Below, piece after piece: positions 1 through 9,393 of a DNA stretch of 33,521 nt (position 1 is its first letter; every line of letters starts with the position of its first letter). Made by a program: the position numbers and the translations under genes. The DNA comes from PZPK01 sp963974595. GTDB lineage: Bacteria; Pseudomonadota; Gammaproteobacteria; Pseudomonadales; Oleiphilaceae. Below the pieces are notes generated by a model that was given only the letters and a program-made list of their open reading frames with translations, had not been told where the DNA came from and ran no database searches. The stretch spans positions 1-33,521 of the forward strand of contig CAXBDA010000033.1 in assembly GCA_963974595.1 (NCBI GenBank). The letters are read 5' to 3'.

Positions 1-10
1 TCAAACTTTA

Positions 11-322
11 TTAGCAAGACACCAGCTTAATCACCTCGTAAGCAGGTTCTTCATAGGGGTGCGCTTGCTTAAAAGCCTTGATAACATCATAAATCAAGGC
101 CTCGTCACACAGCATTTCAACTCTAAACTCAGAAACACACTCCAGGCTCCCTGTCGCTCCAATAAATGGGTCACTCTCAGGCATCGGTCTAAACTGACCT
201 AAACCTAAGGTTTGCCAGCTACATTCCCTATAATGCCCTAAGGTGCCTGCTCCAGCATCAAATACGGCTCGCTTGACAGATTCAACATAATCATCAGGAA
301 CAAAAAATATAAATTTATACAT
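11..322 (-). CDS. NIF3/YqfO-like small domain protein
   Basis: A 103-residue protein resembling the CutA/PII-like insert domain found in NIF3 (YqfO) proteins; the C-terminal HPYEEPAYEV stretch is the hallmark. Free-standing versions of this length are common in gammaproteobacteria and have no established biochemical role; in full-length NIF3 proteins the domain sits beside a dinuclear metal site, which is absent here. The frame stays open upstream to 424, but I start at the ATG at 322 because homologous domains begin at M-Y-K-F and the extra 34 residues are low-complexity and not family-like. No strong ribosome binding site is visible. It is separated from purL by about 490 bases and is probably its own unit. 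Identification of the fold is good; the function is unknown. Confidence 0.8.
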   Translation of the reverse strand: MYKFIFFVPDDYVESVKRAVFDAGAGTLGHYRECSWQTLGLGQFRPMPESDPFIGATGSLECVSEFRVEMLCDEALIYDVIKAFKQAHPYEEPAYEVIKLVSC

Positions 323-416
323 AAGATGCCTATTCTTTATGCTAAATAAATTTAACTTAACTCGGTTAAATTGACTTAAAGATATTGACAGGAAGCAATA
401 AAAGCCTAACTTACAC

Positions 417-439
417 TTACCCACAATTTCTGTGGATAA
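417..439. promoter_or_regulatory. Pair of head-to-head DnaA-box-like sites
   Basis: The minus strand carries TTATCCACA (431-439), an exact match to the high-affinity DnaA box. Five bases away on the opposite strand is TTACCCACA (417-425), one base off consensus, so the two form an inverted pair. A further site matching the TTATNCACA consensus (TTATGCACA on the minus strand) lies at 621-629. Binding by DnaA is inferred from sequence only. There is no AT-rich unwinding region with more boxes, so this is not an origin by itself. Confidence 0.4.
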
Positions 440-760
440 CTCTGGGGATATATTTTGGAGAATGCCCTGAATCGCCCATTTTTACTCGCCTTGGTACAAG
501 TTGACACTTTTTTGAACGACTTATTTAAAGCCTTATTTTTCAATAAGTTAAATATGTCAATACTCTCTTGCTCACAATACTTCCAAGTCAAAAAATGCTA
601 ACGCCATATTGCATTAAAAGTGTGCATAAGAAATTCAAAAACTTGTCACATCAGCGTAGAATGTCAATTTATTGTTCTTGTTATTGTACTAATTGGGTCA
701 ATTTTAACCAAGTTGTCAGCATGACGTCACAATGACTGAAACAAAGACCAAACACTTCCT

Positions 761-792
761 TACATTCCGTTACAAGTTGATAACGGAATGTA
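761..792. terminator. 12-base inverted repeat downstream of purL
   Basis: TACATTCCGTTA (761-772) is separated by eight bases from its perfect complement TAACGGAATGTA (781-792). It lies 17 bases past the purL stop codon, where a terminator would be expected. There is no U-run immediately after the stem on the purL strand, so it could instead be an RNA 3'-end-stabilising hairpin or a protein site. Confidence 0.45.
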
Positions 793-809
793 GATAAAAG
801 CAGTTTTTA

Positions 810-3800
810 CTATATAAACCACTTGCGTGCATTTCTGAACATACGCAACCAAGGTGCATCTTCAGACCAGTCAGTGGGATGCCAAGAGTTTTGAACAGTT
901 CTATAAACTCGCTCAGGGTGTGGCATCATAATCGTAACTCGGCCTGACTCTGAACAAACACCCGCCAGCCCTTCTGGTGAACCATTAGGGTTTGCCGGAT
1001 AACGAGACGTAACCTCAGCATAGTTATCAACATATTGAAGTGCTAATTGATTAGCCTCTTTCAATGAAAGTAACTTCTGAGGGTTAGAAAACTCCGCTCG
1101 CCCTTCTCCATGCGCAATCGCAACAGGAATTCGTGAACCTGCCATACCCTCTAGAAACATAGACCGAGTATCATTCACTTCTAAAAGCGCCACACGTGCT
1201 TCAAATTGCTCGGAACGATTACGCACAAAGTGCGGCCAGTATTTTGAACCAGGAATGAGATCTCTTAGATTAGATAACATCTGACAGCCATTACATACAC
1301 CTAATGCAAGTGTATCTTCACTTTCAAAGAAGGTCGAAAATTGATCTCGAACAGACGGGTTAAACAAAATTGATTTAGCCCAACCTTCACCAGCACCTAA
1401 AACGTCACCATAAGAAAAGCCACCACAAGCAACCAATGCATTAAAATCACTCAGATTACGTCTTCCTGAAATCAAATCACTCATGTGTACATCAACTGCC
1501 TGAAAGCCAGCTCGTGTAAATGCAGCCGCCATTTCAAGCTGGCCATTCACACCTTGCTCTCTTAAGACGGCCACTTTGGGTTTAACACCTTTTAAAATAG
1601 CAGGTGCAACAGATGCTTCAGTGAGAATATTTTCATTTGGATCAAAACTAAGCCTTACATTAAGCCCAGGGTCTTTTTCATCAAGAATAGTGTCGAATTC
1701 TTCTTGAGCACAATCAGCATTATCACGATGAGCTTGCATACGATAACTTGTTTCAGCCCAAATTCGCTGATAGTGACTGCGTTTATTTTCTAATACAGTT
1801 GTATCATCGAAAGTGAAGCGAATATGGTCATCCGCATTTGGCTGACCAACTACTAAAGTATGCTCACCCAAGCCTGCCGCTGTAAACTGCTGCAATACGG
1901 CTTCAGTATTTTCTTGTTTAACCTGAATAACAGCGCCTAGCTCTTCATTAAATAATTCACGTGCAAAATGAGATGCATCTTCAGCCAAGAAATCGAGTTT
2001 AATATCGGCACCAACATGTCCTGCAAAACACATTTCAACCAATGTCGTAAATAAACCACCATCTGAGCGGTCATGGTAAGCTAGCAACATACCATCGGTA
2101 TTAAGCCCTTGGATAACCGCAAAAAATGCTTTCAAGTCTTCTGCATCATCAACATCCGGCGTTACTGCACCTACTTTTTTATAAACTTGAGCTAGCGCTG
2201 AACCACCCAATCTATTTTGACCATTTGCCAAATCAATCAGAATTAAATCAGTAAGCCCCTGATCGCGTTTTAACTCGGGGGTTAATGTTTTGCGTACATC
2301 AACAACAGGCGCAAAACCTGTAATAATCAGAGATAAGGGTGACGTGACTGTTTTGGTTTCCTGATCATCTTGCCAAACAGTTTTCATAGACATTGAATCT
2401 TTGCCGACAGGAATAGAAATCCCTAACTGCGGACACAACTGCATACCAACAGCCTGAACCGTTTTATAAAGATTATCATCTTCCCCTGGATGCCCTGCTG
2501 CGGCCATCCAGTTAGCTGACAGTCGAATATCAGACAGTTTTGCGATAGATGATGCCGCCAGATTTGTAATCACCTCACCGACAGCCATTCTTCCAGAAGC
2601 GGGCGAATCAATATTCGCAAGCGGGGTACGCTCACCCATTGCCATGGCCTCACCGGCATAACCTTCAAAATCGGTCGATGTAACAGCCACATCGGCAACA
2701 GGAACCTGCCAAGGTCCAACCATTTGATCTCGCGTCACCATCCCAGTGATGGAACGATCACCAATTGTGATTAGAAAACTTTTACTTGCTACACAAGGTA
2801 AACGAAGTATTTTTTCAGCCGCCTCGTTTATTTCTATCACGCTTGAATCAAACATCGGCTTCGTAAAGGCCTCTGAATTGACTGAACGGTGCATCTTTGG
2901 TGGTTTTCCAAACAACACAGACATAGGAAGATCTACGGGATTATTACTAAAGTGCGTGTCTTCAACCACTAAATTATGTTCTTCTAGAGCATCACCAATG
3001 ACCGCATAAGGGCAACGTTCACGATCACAAATTGCTTCGAAGCGAGCGAGATCGTCCGGCATAACCGCAATTACATAACGTTCTTGCGATTCATTACACC
3101 AAATTTCATGAGGTGCCATACCCTCTTCATCATTCGGTATTTTTCTTAAATCAAAACGACCGCCACGGCCACCATCTTTAACAAGTTCGGGGAAAGCATT
3201 TGATAAACCACCTGCGCCTACATCATGGATAAAGGCAATTGGATTGACGTCATCTAACTGCCAACAACGATCAATTACCTCCTGGCAACGCCTCTCCATT
3301 TCCGGGTTTTCACGCTGTACAGATGCAAAATCAAGATCCTCATGGCTCGCGCCCGAATCCATTGAAGAAGCAGCACCGCCCCCCAAACCAATTAGCATTG
3401 CCGGGCCACCTAAAACAATGAGTTTGGCACCAACAGCGATATCACCTTTTTCTACATGGTGTTCTTTAATATTGCCCATGCCGCCGGCAATCATAATGGG
3501 CTTGTGATAGCCTTTTACTTCTTTACCCTTAGGGCCAGAAACGAGCTCTTCATAGGTTCTGAAATAACCACATAAATTAGGACGACCAAACTCATTATTA
3601 AATGCCGCCCCCCCTAAAGGCCCATCTAGCATAATGTTAAATGCAGACGTCATACGCTCTGGTTTACCGTAGTCGGTTTCCCATGACTGCTCAAAACCTG
3701 GAATACGTAAGTTAGAAACCGTAAATCCTGTCAAGCCCGCTTTTGGCTTAGCACCTTTACCTGTCGCACCTTCATCACGAATTTCACCACCTGAGCCAGT

Positions 3801-4727
3801 TGATGCCCCTGCAAATGGAGAAATAGCCGTTGGGTGGTTATGTGTCTCGACTTTCATCAAGATATGTATTGGCTCTTCAACTGCTTTATATTCTTGTGTC
3901 TCAGGATCAGGATAAAAACGCTGACCGACTGAACCAGCAATAACAGCGGCATTATCGACGTAAGCTGATAACACACCCTGAGGATTTAGTTCATTGGTAT
4001 TACGTATCATCGAAAACAGAGACTTTTCCTGAGCTTCTCCGTCTATATCCCATGAAGCATTGAAGATTTTATGACGACAATGTTCTGAATTAGCCTGAGC
4101 AAACATCATTAGTTCAACATCAGTAGGGTTTCGTTTCAGGCCACAAAAGGCTTTAACAAGATATTCAATTTCATCCTCTGCCAGCGCTAAACCAATGCGT
4201 TTGTTCGCCTCTTGCAAAGCAGCAACACCATACGATAAAACATCCACTGTCGATAAAGGTCCAGGCTCAGCCTTACTGAATAACAACTCGGCGCCCGCGG
4301 TCTCATGAAATACAGACTGCGTCATTCGATCATAAAAAATATTTGAAAGTACTTGTCGTTGTTTTAAGGTGAGTTTGTTTGGTGTACGCACATAATAAGC
4401 AAGACCTCGCTCAATACGCTTTAGCGTATTTAAACCACAAATTCTGGCTATATCTGTCGCCTTACTCGACCAAGGCGAAATCGTCCCCGGCCTTGGCACA
4501 ACAAGAAAAAGCACACCATCATTTGACTCAGATTGCGCACTTGGCCCATAGGTCAATAATTTGTTGAGCACATTCAATTCTGATGCTGTCAACTCATCAG
4601 CAACGTCAACAAAGTGCATGAATTCAGCATAAACAGACTCGATTTCAGGAATCATAGCTTGGATAGTGCTAAGTAGTTTTTGTCTTCTAAATTGGGAGAG
4701 AGCTGGAGCGCCTCGAAGTTCCAACAT
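810..4727 (-). CDS. purL: Phosphoribosylformylglycinamidine synthase (FGAM synthase)
   Basis: The large single-chain PurL of gammaproteobacteria (1305 residues; E. coli 1295). It converts FGAR, ATP and glutamine to FGAM in the fourth step of de novo purine synthesis, in the cytosol. The N-terminal PurS-like region is followed by two tandem AIR-synthase-like halves and a C-terminal class I glutamine amidotransferase. The nucleophile Cys is at about 1145 in GVCNGCQM, and the His and Glu partners are at 1270 and 1272 in MMPHPE. I start at the ATG at 4727 (M-L-E-L-R-G-A-P-A-L-S), which matches the usual PurL start; the frame runs open a further 47 codons upstream but that part encodes a hydrophobic non-family stretch. 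It is divergent from mltF, an arrangement conserved in gammaproteobacteria. No PurR-like operator is obvious. Confidence 0.97.
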   Translation of the reverse strand: MLELRGAPALSQFRRQKLLSTIQAMIPEIESVYAEFMHFVDVADELTASELNVLNKLLTYGPSAQSESNDGVLFLVVPRPGTISPWSSKATDIARICGLNTLKRIERGLAYYVRTPNKLTLKQRQVLSNIFYDRMTQSVFHETAGAELLFSKAEPGPLSTVDVLSYGVAALQEANKRIGLALAEDEIEYLVKAFCGLKRNPTDVELMMFAQANSEHCRHKIFNASWDIDGEAQEKSLFSMIRNTNELNPQGVLSAYVDNAAVIAGSVGQRFYPDPETQEYKAVEEPIHILMKVETHNHPTAISPFAGASTGSGGEIRDEGATGKGAKPKAGLTGFTVSNLRIPGFEQSWETDYGKPERMTSAFNIMLDGPLGGAAFNNEFGRPNLCGYFRTYEELVSGPKGKEVKGYHKPIMIAGGMGNIKEHHVEKGDIAVGAKLIVLGGPAMLIGLGGGAASSMDSGASHEDLDFASVQRENPEMERRCQEVIDRCWQLDDVNPIAFIHDVGAGGLSNAFPELVKDGGRGGRFDLRKIPNDEEGMAPHEIWCNESQERYVIAVMPDDLARFEAICDRERCPYAVIGDALEEHNLVVEDTHFSNNPVDLPMSVLFGKPPKMHRSVNSEAFTKPMFDSSVIEINEAAEKILRLPCVASKSFLITIGDRSITGMVTRDQMVGPWQVPVADVAVTSTDFEGYAGEAMAMGERTPLANIDSPASGRMAVGEVITNLAASSIAKLSDIRLSANWMAAAGHPGEDDNLYKTVQAVGMQLCPQLGISIPVGKDSMSMKTVWQDDQETKTVTSPLSLIITGFAPVVDVRKTLTPELKRDQGLTDLILIDLANGQNRLGGSALAQVYKKVGAVTPDVDDAEDLKAFFAVIQGLNTDGMLLAYHDRSDGGLFTTLVEMCFAGHVGADIKLDFLAEDASHFARELFNEELGAVIQVKQENTEAVLQQFTAAGLGEHTLVVGQPNADDHIRFTFDDTTVLENKRSHYQRIWAETSYRMQAHRDNADCAQEEFDTILDEKDPGLNVRLSFDPNENILTEASVAPAILKGVKPKVAVLREQGVNGQLEMAAAFTRAGFQAVDVHMSDLISGRRNLSDFNALVACGGFSYGDVLGAGEGWAKSILFNPSVRDQFSTFFESEDTLALGVCNGCQMLSNLRDLIPGSKYWPHFVRNRSEQFEARVALLEVNDTRSMFLEGMAGSRIPVAIAHGEGRAEFSNPQKLLSLKEANQLALQYVDNYAEVTSRYPANPNGSPEGLAGVCSESGRVTIMMPHPERVYRTVQNSWHPTDWSEDAPWLRMFRNARKWFI

Positions 4728-5091
4728 AATAAAGGCGTACCTCGTCGAAGAACTGTTGAAGGAAAAAAGAGGCGATATTCTACTTGAAAGCGACCCAAGT
4801 GTTAATAAAGAATTGTATGAATAGAGCAAAGCGCTCAAAAAAAACAAAGCAAACCAAATTTTCGCCAAGAACCAGATAAATCAACAACTTACATTTAGCA
4901 TTAAAAGGACAAGCTATCTAGTTGATTTATAAATTAAAGTTTAAAGTTAGCGATGGCAATACCAAAAAACTTCTCTAAATGAGATAATTTACATACTTCG
5001 AAACCATCCAAATTATTCAAATGAACTAAACTAATTGAAAGCTTGGTGATCTAAATTTACCATGCACACTTTCTCTATTAAGGGGATTTGA
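4728..5091. promoter_or_regulatory. Divergent purL / mltF promoter region
   Basis: This 364-base region without a gene must hold promoters for both flanking genes. For purL a possible pair on the minus strand is TTGAGC (4833-4838) and TACAAT (4812-4817), with a short 15-base spacer. A small inverted repeat (GAGC at 4824-4827, GCTC at 4833-4836) overlaps it. For mltF a possible pair is TTGAAA (5035-5040), 17 bases, TACCAT (5058-5063). Both are imperfect matches to sigma-70 elements. AGGGG at 5081-5085 is the mltF ribosome binding site. Confidence 0.35.
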
Positions 5092-6579
5092 TTGCTCTAT
5101 ACAGCAGGATTCAAAATTAATGCTCACACCTTGAACAATGCCTTATCAGCATTGCTCAAGGTGTTTTCGCCTAAAATCACCTCTTTATTGATAATAGCGC
5201 TTGCCTTAAGTGCTTGTGAAAAACCGACTACCCTTCAAAAAATACAGGAAAGACAAACCTTGCATGTTATTACTCGAAACGCACCTGCAGTATATTTCGA
5301 AGGCAGAGACGGACCCATGGGCTTTGAGTTTGAACTTGCAAAAATATTTGCTGATGAATTAGGCTTAAGCTTGGACGTTAAAGTCGCTGCCACCCGTAGC
5401 CAAATACTCTCAGCTCTTGATAACGACTATACCAATATTGCCATCGCAAGTATGGTCGCCAGTGAAGCTAGAGCCAATCGCTATAAATATTCAAGCGCCT
5501 ATATGGAAACAACGCCTATCGTGGTTTATCGCTATGGCAACAAAAGACCCAAAGACATTAACGACCTTATCGGTAAACGTATTGCAGTGGTTAGTGATAG
5601 CTATCATCAAGAAGAACTTCAAAATCTGAGCAATAGCGCTCCTGAACTAGCAAAACAACTTGAATGGCAAGCTCTGGATGTTGAAACCATCGATTTAATG
5701 AAACGCATTGAAGATAAAGAAATCGATTACGCCATCATCACCTCCAGCGAACTAGAAATTCACCAAGCCTATTATCCTCGAATTAAAAAAGCCTTCGACA
5801 TTGGTAAAGCGCAACAAATAAGCTGGTATTTCCCTAGCACGACAGACTATTCGTTAATCAATGCCGTTAATAATTTCTTTTCTCGAATCGAAGATGATGG
5901 CACCTTGTTAAACCTAAAGGAGCGTTATTTCGGACACCTGGGGCAATTAAATTATGTCGGTGCACGCACCTATATCAAACACATTAACCAACGACTACCT
6001 AAGTACGAAGACGTTTTCAAGAAATATAGTGAAAAGCACAATATCGATTGGCGGCTAATGGCTTCAATGGGTTATCAAGAATCTCATTGGCGTGCACGCG
6101 CAATATCCCCAACAGGCGTACGAGGCCTAATGATGCTAACCCAACCTACAGCTAGAGAAATGGGCATTAAAAACCGATTAGACCCAGAGGCAAGCATTAA
6201 AGGCGGCGTTGGCTATTTTGCCAAAATCAAAGCAAGAATCCCTGATCAAATACAAGAACCCGATAGGACATGGCTTGCCATGGCTGCCTATAACGTGGGT
6301 TATGGGCATTTAGAAGATGCAAGAATTTTAACGGAAAAAGGCGGAAAAGACCCTAACAAATGGCTCGATGTTAAAAACTTCTTACCTTTATTACAAAAGA
6401 AAAAATACTACAAGCAAACCCGTTACGGTTATGCCAGAGGTAACGAGCCTGTTATTTATGTTCAAAATATTCGGCGCTATTACGATGTATTATCCTGGAT
6501 GACTCAACCCCAGCTCAATGAGCAAGCCATTGCCCAGAGCGAACTGGAAAATGGCCTGATCAAGATTATTGCTGATTAA
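5092..6579 (+). CDS. mltF: Membrane-bound lytic murein transglycosylase F
   Basis: Outer-membrane-anchored lytic transglycosylase of 495 residues that cleaves the glycan strands of peptidoglycan. The hydrophobic segment at about 28-41 ends in the lipobox L-S-A-C, making Cys42 the lipidated residue. Residues about 55-285 form a type 3 periplasmic solute-binding domain and about 300-460 the SLT catalytic domain. Glu330 in GYQESHW is the expected catalytic acid, with the usual GLMMLT and AAYNVGYGH motifs after it. The start is TTG at 5092, preceded by AGGGG with six bases of spacing. The N-terminal region before the hydrophobic segment is somewhat long for a lipoprotein signal, so a start further inside is possible. 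Divergence from purL is the classical context. Confidence 0.95.
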   Translation: MLYTAGFKINAHTLNNALSALLKVFSPKITSLLIIALALSACEKPTTLQKIQERQTLHVITRNAPAVYFEGRDGPMGFEFELAKIFADELGLSLDVKVAATRSQILSALDNDYTNIAIASMVASEARANRYKYSSAYMETTPIVVYRYGNKRPKDINDLIGKRIAVVSDSYHQEELQNLSNSAPELAKQLEWQALDVETIDLMKRIEDKEIDYAIITSSELEIHQAYYPRIKKAFDIGKAQQISWYFPSTTDYSLINAVNNFFSRIEDDGTLLNLKERYFGHLGQLNYVGARTYIKHINQRLPKYEDVFKKYSEKHNIDWRLMASMGYQESHWRARAISPTGVRGLMMLTQPTAREMGIKNRLDPEASIKGGVGYFAKIKARIPDQIQEPDRTWLAMAAYNVGYGHLEDARILTEKGGKDPNKWLDVKNFLPLLQKKKYYKQTRYGYARGNEPVIYVQNIRRYYDVLSWMTQPQLNEQAIAQSELENGLIKIIAD

Positions 6580-6660
6580 GTTTGCTGAATTACAACGAGC
6601 AAGCTATTTTTATGGTCATATAATATTTTTAACTATATAAAAAACTAAGAGTTACTATTG

Positions 6661-8160
6661 ATGTTTTTATCGAAACTTTTCGACAAATTTATGCCGACAG
6701 TGGAACTCGACTCAAAAAATTTGATGAGTATTCGATTTTTAATCTTCAGCAGCCTAATATTTTTTATGGATGGAATTTATGGCTTTACTAAGTGGTATCT
6801 GGCGGGCTACGGTGAATTTTCATCTTGGGCGTTAGTGTTAGTCATTGGTATGCCTGCCATTTTAATGGCGGTTAAGTATAGCCTTCTCTCAACAGAAATA
6901 CTTTCAAATATATCTGTATTTCTCATAACTATTTATTCTGTATCACTAATATTCCACTTCGGGGGAATCAATTCAGCATATGTATATTGGCTGTTAGCTG
7001 TAGTTGTCTTTTCGTACATATTAACAGGTTATGTTTATGGCTGTTTTTGGTTTCTAATACTAGCCGGAATTACATTGACATTTATACTTTCAGATCACCT
7101 AGGTTTGCAGTTACACGACTTAAAACTCACTAAAAAACAACAACTTTCAAACACCATATCAGGTTATATGGTGCCTCTTTTTTCAGTTGCTTGTGCGATG
7201 ACCTATATCATAAGACTTAGATTGGAAACACTAAAATCATCTGTTCAGCTTTATGAAAGCGCACAAGCGCAAACCCTTACATCCCAGAATTTGTCAGAGC
7301 AGTTAGTTAACGTTCTTCAGCAGGCATCGGTAAGCTCTGAAACGTTATTGACTTCCGCAACTGACCTTTCTGCTGTCACACAGCAAATTAATGACACCAG
7401 CTCTTCAATTAAAGATGGTATTAGAGCACAACTATTAAAGACTGAATCGGCTAATGAAACCTTAGAAAATATGGCTAAGTCAGTTGATGAGACGAGTAAT
7501 GCAGTAGAAACAATTGCCAAAAACGGAGAAGTAGTCAGGGGTAAGTCTCGTGAAAGCTCAGACGCAATGAAAGATGCGATTAACTGTATGGGGCAAATCG
7601 GGCAAGGAAATTCCGACATAAGAGATTATGTTGGCGTTATTTCTGGCATTGCAGAACAAACAAACTTATTAGCATTAAATGCAGCAATTGAAGCAGCCAG
7701 GGCCGGTGAGCATGGGCGAGGATTTGCTGTTGTTGCAGATGAAGTACGAAATCTCTCAAACAGCAGTAATGCAGCTGCGGAGGAAATATCAGCACTAATC
7801 GCATCAAGTGAAAGGAATATTGAGCAAGGCGCAGCCATAGTGAGGAAAGCTGGCGACCAAATGATAGACGTATCGAGTCAAATTGTGGAAATTTTTGAAG
7901 CAATTACTTTTTCTGCACAAAGGTTAAAATCACAAAATGAAGGTATCAGTGGAATTCTCAATGATAGCTTGGAAATGGAAAAGATTTGCCAAGACAATGC
8001 AGAGTATTCTGAAAATTTAATTAGCGGTGCAACTTTATTAATTCAAGTAGCAAATAAACTGACTGGGTTATCAGGCGTAATGAGTGAGATGGTTAGTAAT
8101 GCTGAATCTATTGAAGGGATCGAAAAACCTGCTGACGCAGGTACTTCTGAACTATTCTGA
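6661..8160 (+). CDS. Methyl-accepting chemotaxis protein, multi-pass, without HAMP
   Basis: A 499-residue chemoreceptor. The N-terminal 190 residues hold five or six hydrophobic helices with short loops instead of a periplasmic ligand domain. The cytoplasmic part is a long coiled-coil with the invariant receptor tip at about 328-365, including the EQTNLLALNAAIEAARAGE core and GRGFAVVADEVRNL, which bind CheA and CheW. No HAMP domain is recognisable between membrane part and coiled coil, and there is no C-terminal CheR/CheB-tethering pentapeptide. ATG at 6661 is preferred over the adjacent TTG at 6658; TAAGAG at 6646-6651 is a usable ribosome binding site. It lies 81 bases after mltF and converges on serB. 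It probably senses a membrane or energy-related cue; the ligand is unknown. Confidence 0.9.
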   Translation: MFLSKLFDKFMPTVELDSKNLMSIRFLIFSSLIFFMDGIYGFTKWYLAGYGEFSSWALVLVIGMPAILMAVKYSLLSTEILSNISVFLITIYSVSLIFHFGGINSAYVYWLLAVVVFSYILTGYVYGCFWFLILAGITLTFILSDHLGLQLHDLKLTKKQQLSNTISGYMVPLFSVACAMTYIIRLRLETLKSSVQLYESAQAQTLTSQNLSEQLVNVLQQASVSSETLLTSATDLSAVTQQINDTSSSIKDGIRAQLLKTESANETLENMAKSVDETSNAVETIAKNGEVVRGKSRESSDAMKDAINCMGQIGQGNSDIRDYVGVISGIAEQTNLLALNAAIEAARAGEHGRGFAVVADEVRNLSNSSNAAAEEISALIASSERNIEQGAAIVRKAGDQMIDVSSQIVEIFEAITFSAQRLKSQNEGISGILNDSLEMEKICQDNAEYSENLISGATLLIQVANKLTGLSGVMSEMVSNAESIEGIEKPADAGTSELF

Positions 8161-8181
8161 TGCTGGATAATTGGCTATTTA

Positions 8182-9393
8182 TTATTCAGTCTCACGATCC
8201 CTGAAGCCAATTAAATACAACACTGCATCCAGCCCTAAGTTGGATATAGAATGCCTGGCAGATTCTTTTACTAATGGCTTTGCTCTAAATGCAACGCCAA
8301 GCCCAGCTCGACTCAACATGGGTAAATCATTTGCACCATCACCAACAGCAATCACTTGCTCCCGACCTATCTTTTCTTTTGCTGCCAACTCATCTAACAA
8401 AGCTGCCTTTCGGTTACCATCAATCACTTGGCCAGTGACGTTGCCCGTCACCTTACCATTTTGAATTTCTAATTCGTTGGCATAGATGTAATCGATACCC
8501 AATTTTTCTTGTAAGCCTTTTGCAAAATACGTAAAACCGCCTGAAAGAATGGCTGTTTTATAACCTAAGCTTTTCAAGGTTGAAATTAAGCGCTCTGCAC
8601 CTTCGGTCATTTTTAATCTGGCAGCCACTTTTACGAGCACATCTTCACTCAAGCCTTCGAGTAAACCGACGCGACGCGCGAAGCTTTCAGTAAAATCTAT
8701 TTCCCCACGCATCGCCTGCTCAGTAATGGCAGACACTTCATCACCGACACCCGCTTCTTTGGCAAGCTCATCGATTACTTCTGCTTCAATCAGTGTCGAA
8801 TCCATATCAAAAACAACAAGACGTCGATTTCTGCGATACATAGAATCTTCTTGAAAAGCGATATCTACATTCAACTCACTGGAAATACGCAGAAAATCGG
8901 CACGCAAGCTATCTAGACCCAAGGCCGTTCCTCTAACGGAAAACTCGATACACGCCTGACTAGACGACAAATCAAGATCCAAGGGGCGGCGACCCGATAA
9001 ACGCGTAATATTATCTATATTCAAACGATGAGAGGCAGTAATTTCTGAAACCCTGGCTATCTGTTCTGCAGTAATAGAGCGAGATAATAAGGTGACGATA
9101 TAACGTGCCTTGCCAGCGCCTTGAACCCATTCTGCATATTCTTCAGTACTAATAGGCTTAAAGGTAACTTGCAGATTAAGCTCATGCATTCTAAATAGGA
9201 GCTCTTTAAGCACACCCGATGAATCGTCTTTACTCGGAACTTCGACCAAAATCCCCCAGGTTAAATGATCATGAATCACGGCCTGACCAATATCTAATAT
9301 ACGCAAATGATATTGCGCCATAATGGCTGTTATTTCAGATGTCAGTCCTGACTTATCTCGACCTGACACATTAATCAGAATAATTTCACTCAA
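8182..9393 (-). CDS. serB: Phosphoserine phosphatase with N-terminal ACT domains
   Basis: Dephosphorylates O-phosphoserine in the last step of serine synthesis. The 403-residue form has two ACT-like regulatory domains (about 1-85 and 95-185) and a C-terminal HAD phosphatase. The catalytic Asp pair is in DMDST at 196-200 and GDGANDLPML is the Mg-binding motif. The start is decided by homology and spacing. TTG at 9393 gives M-S-E-I-I-L-I-N, which agrees with Pseudomonas-type SerB, and AAGGG lies eight bases upstream. The in-frame ATG at 9399 is only two bases from that AAGGG. With the TTG start the gene overlaps the end of parC by eight bases, implying translational coupling. Confidence 0.95.
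   Translation of the reverse strand: MSEIILINVSGRDKSGLTSEITAIMAQYHLRILDIGQAVIHDHLTWGILVEVPSKDDSSGVLKELLFRMHELNLQVTFKPISTEEYAEWVQGAGKARYIVTLLSRSITAEQIARVSEITASHRLNIDNITRLSGRRPLDLDLSSSQACIEFSVRGTALGLDSLRADFLRISSELNVDIAFQEDSMYRRNRRLVVFDMDSTLIEAEVIDELAKEAGVGDEVSAITEQAMRGEIDFTESFARRVGLLEGLSEDVLVKVAARLKMTEGAERLISTLKSLGYKTAILSGGFTYFAKGLQEKLGIDYIYANELEIQNGKVTGNVTGQVIDGNRKAALLDELAAKEKIGREQVIAVGDGANDLPMLSRAGLGVAFRAKPLVKESARHSISNLGLDAVLYLIGFRDRETE

Larger units (their letters stand above)
323..809. other. Intergenic region between the NIF3-like gene and purL
   Basis: This 487-base AT-rich stretch has no convincing gene. A 61-codon open frame on the minus strand (406-591) has no ribosome binding site or recognisable sequence. 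Structures that can be seen are DnaA-box-like sequences (417-439 and 621-629), a possible plus-strand promoter (TTGACA at 501-506, 17-base spacer, TTTAAA at 524-529) and a perfect 12-base inverted repeat (761-792) just beyond the purL stop. The part near 323-420 must hold the promoter of the NIF3-like gene, but no clear -35/-10 pair stands out. Confidence 0.6.

Noticed and set aside
406..591. 61-codon minus-strand open frame
   Set aside because: No ribosome binding site, low-complexity composition, no recognisable sequence, overlaps the DnaA-box-like region.
4728..4868. 47-residue N-terminal extension of PurL with a signal-like segment
   Set aside because: PurL is cytosolic and family members begin at M-L-E-L-R-G-A-P-A; the upstream part is AT-rich promoter DNA that happens to be open.
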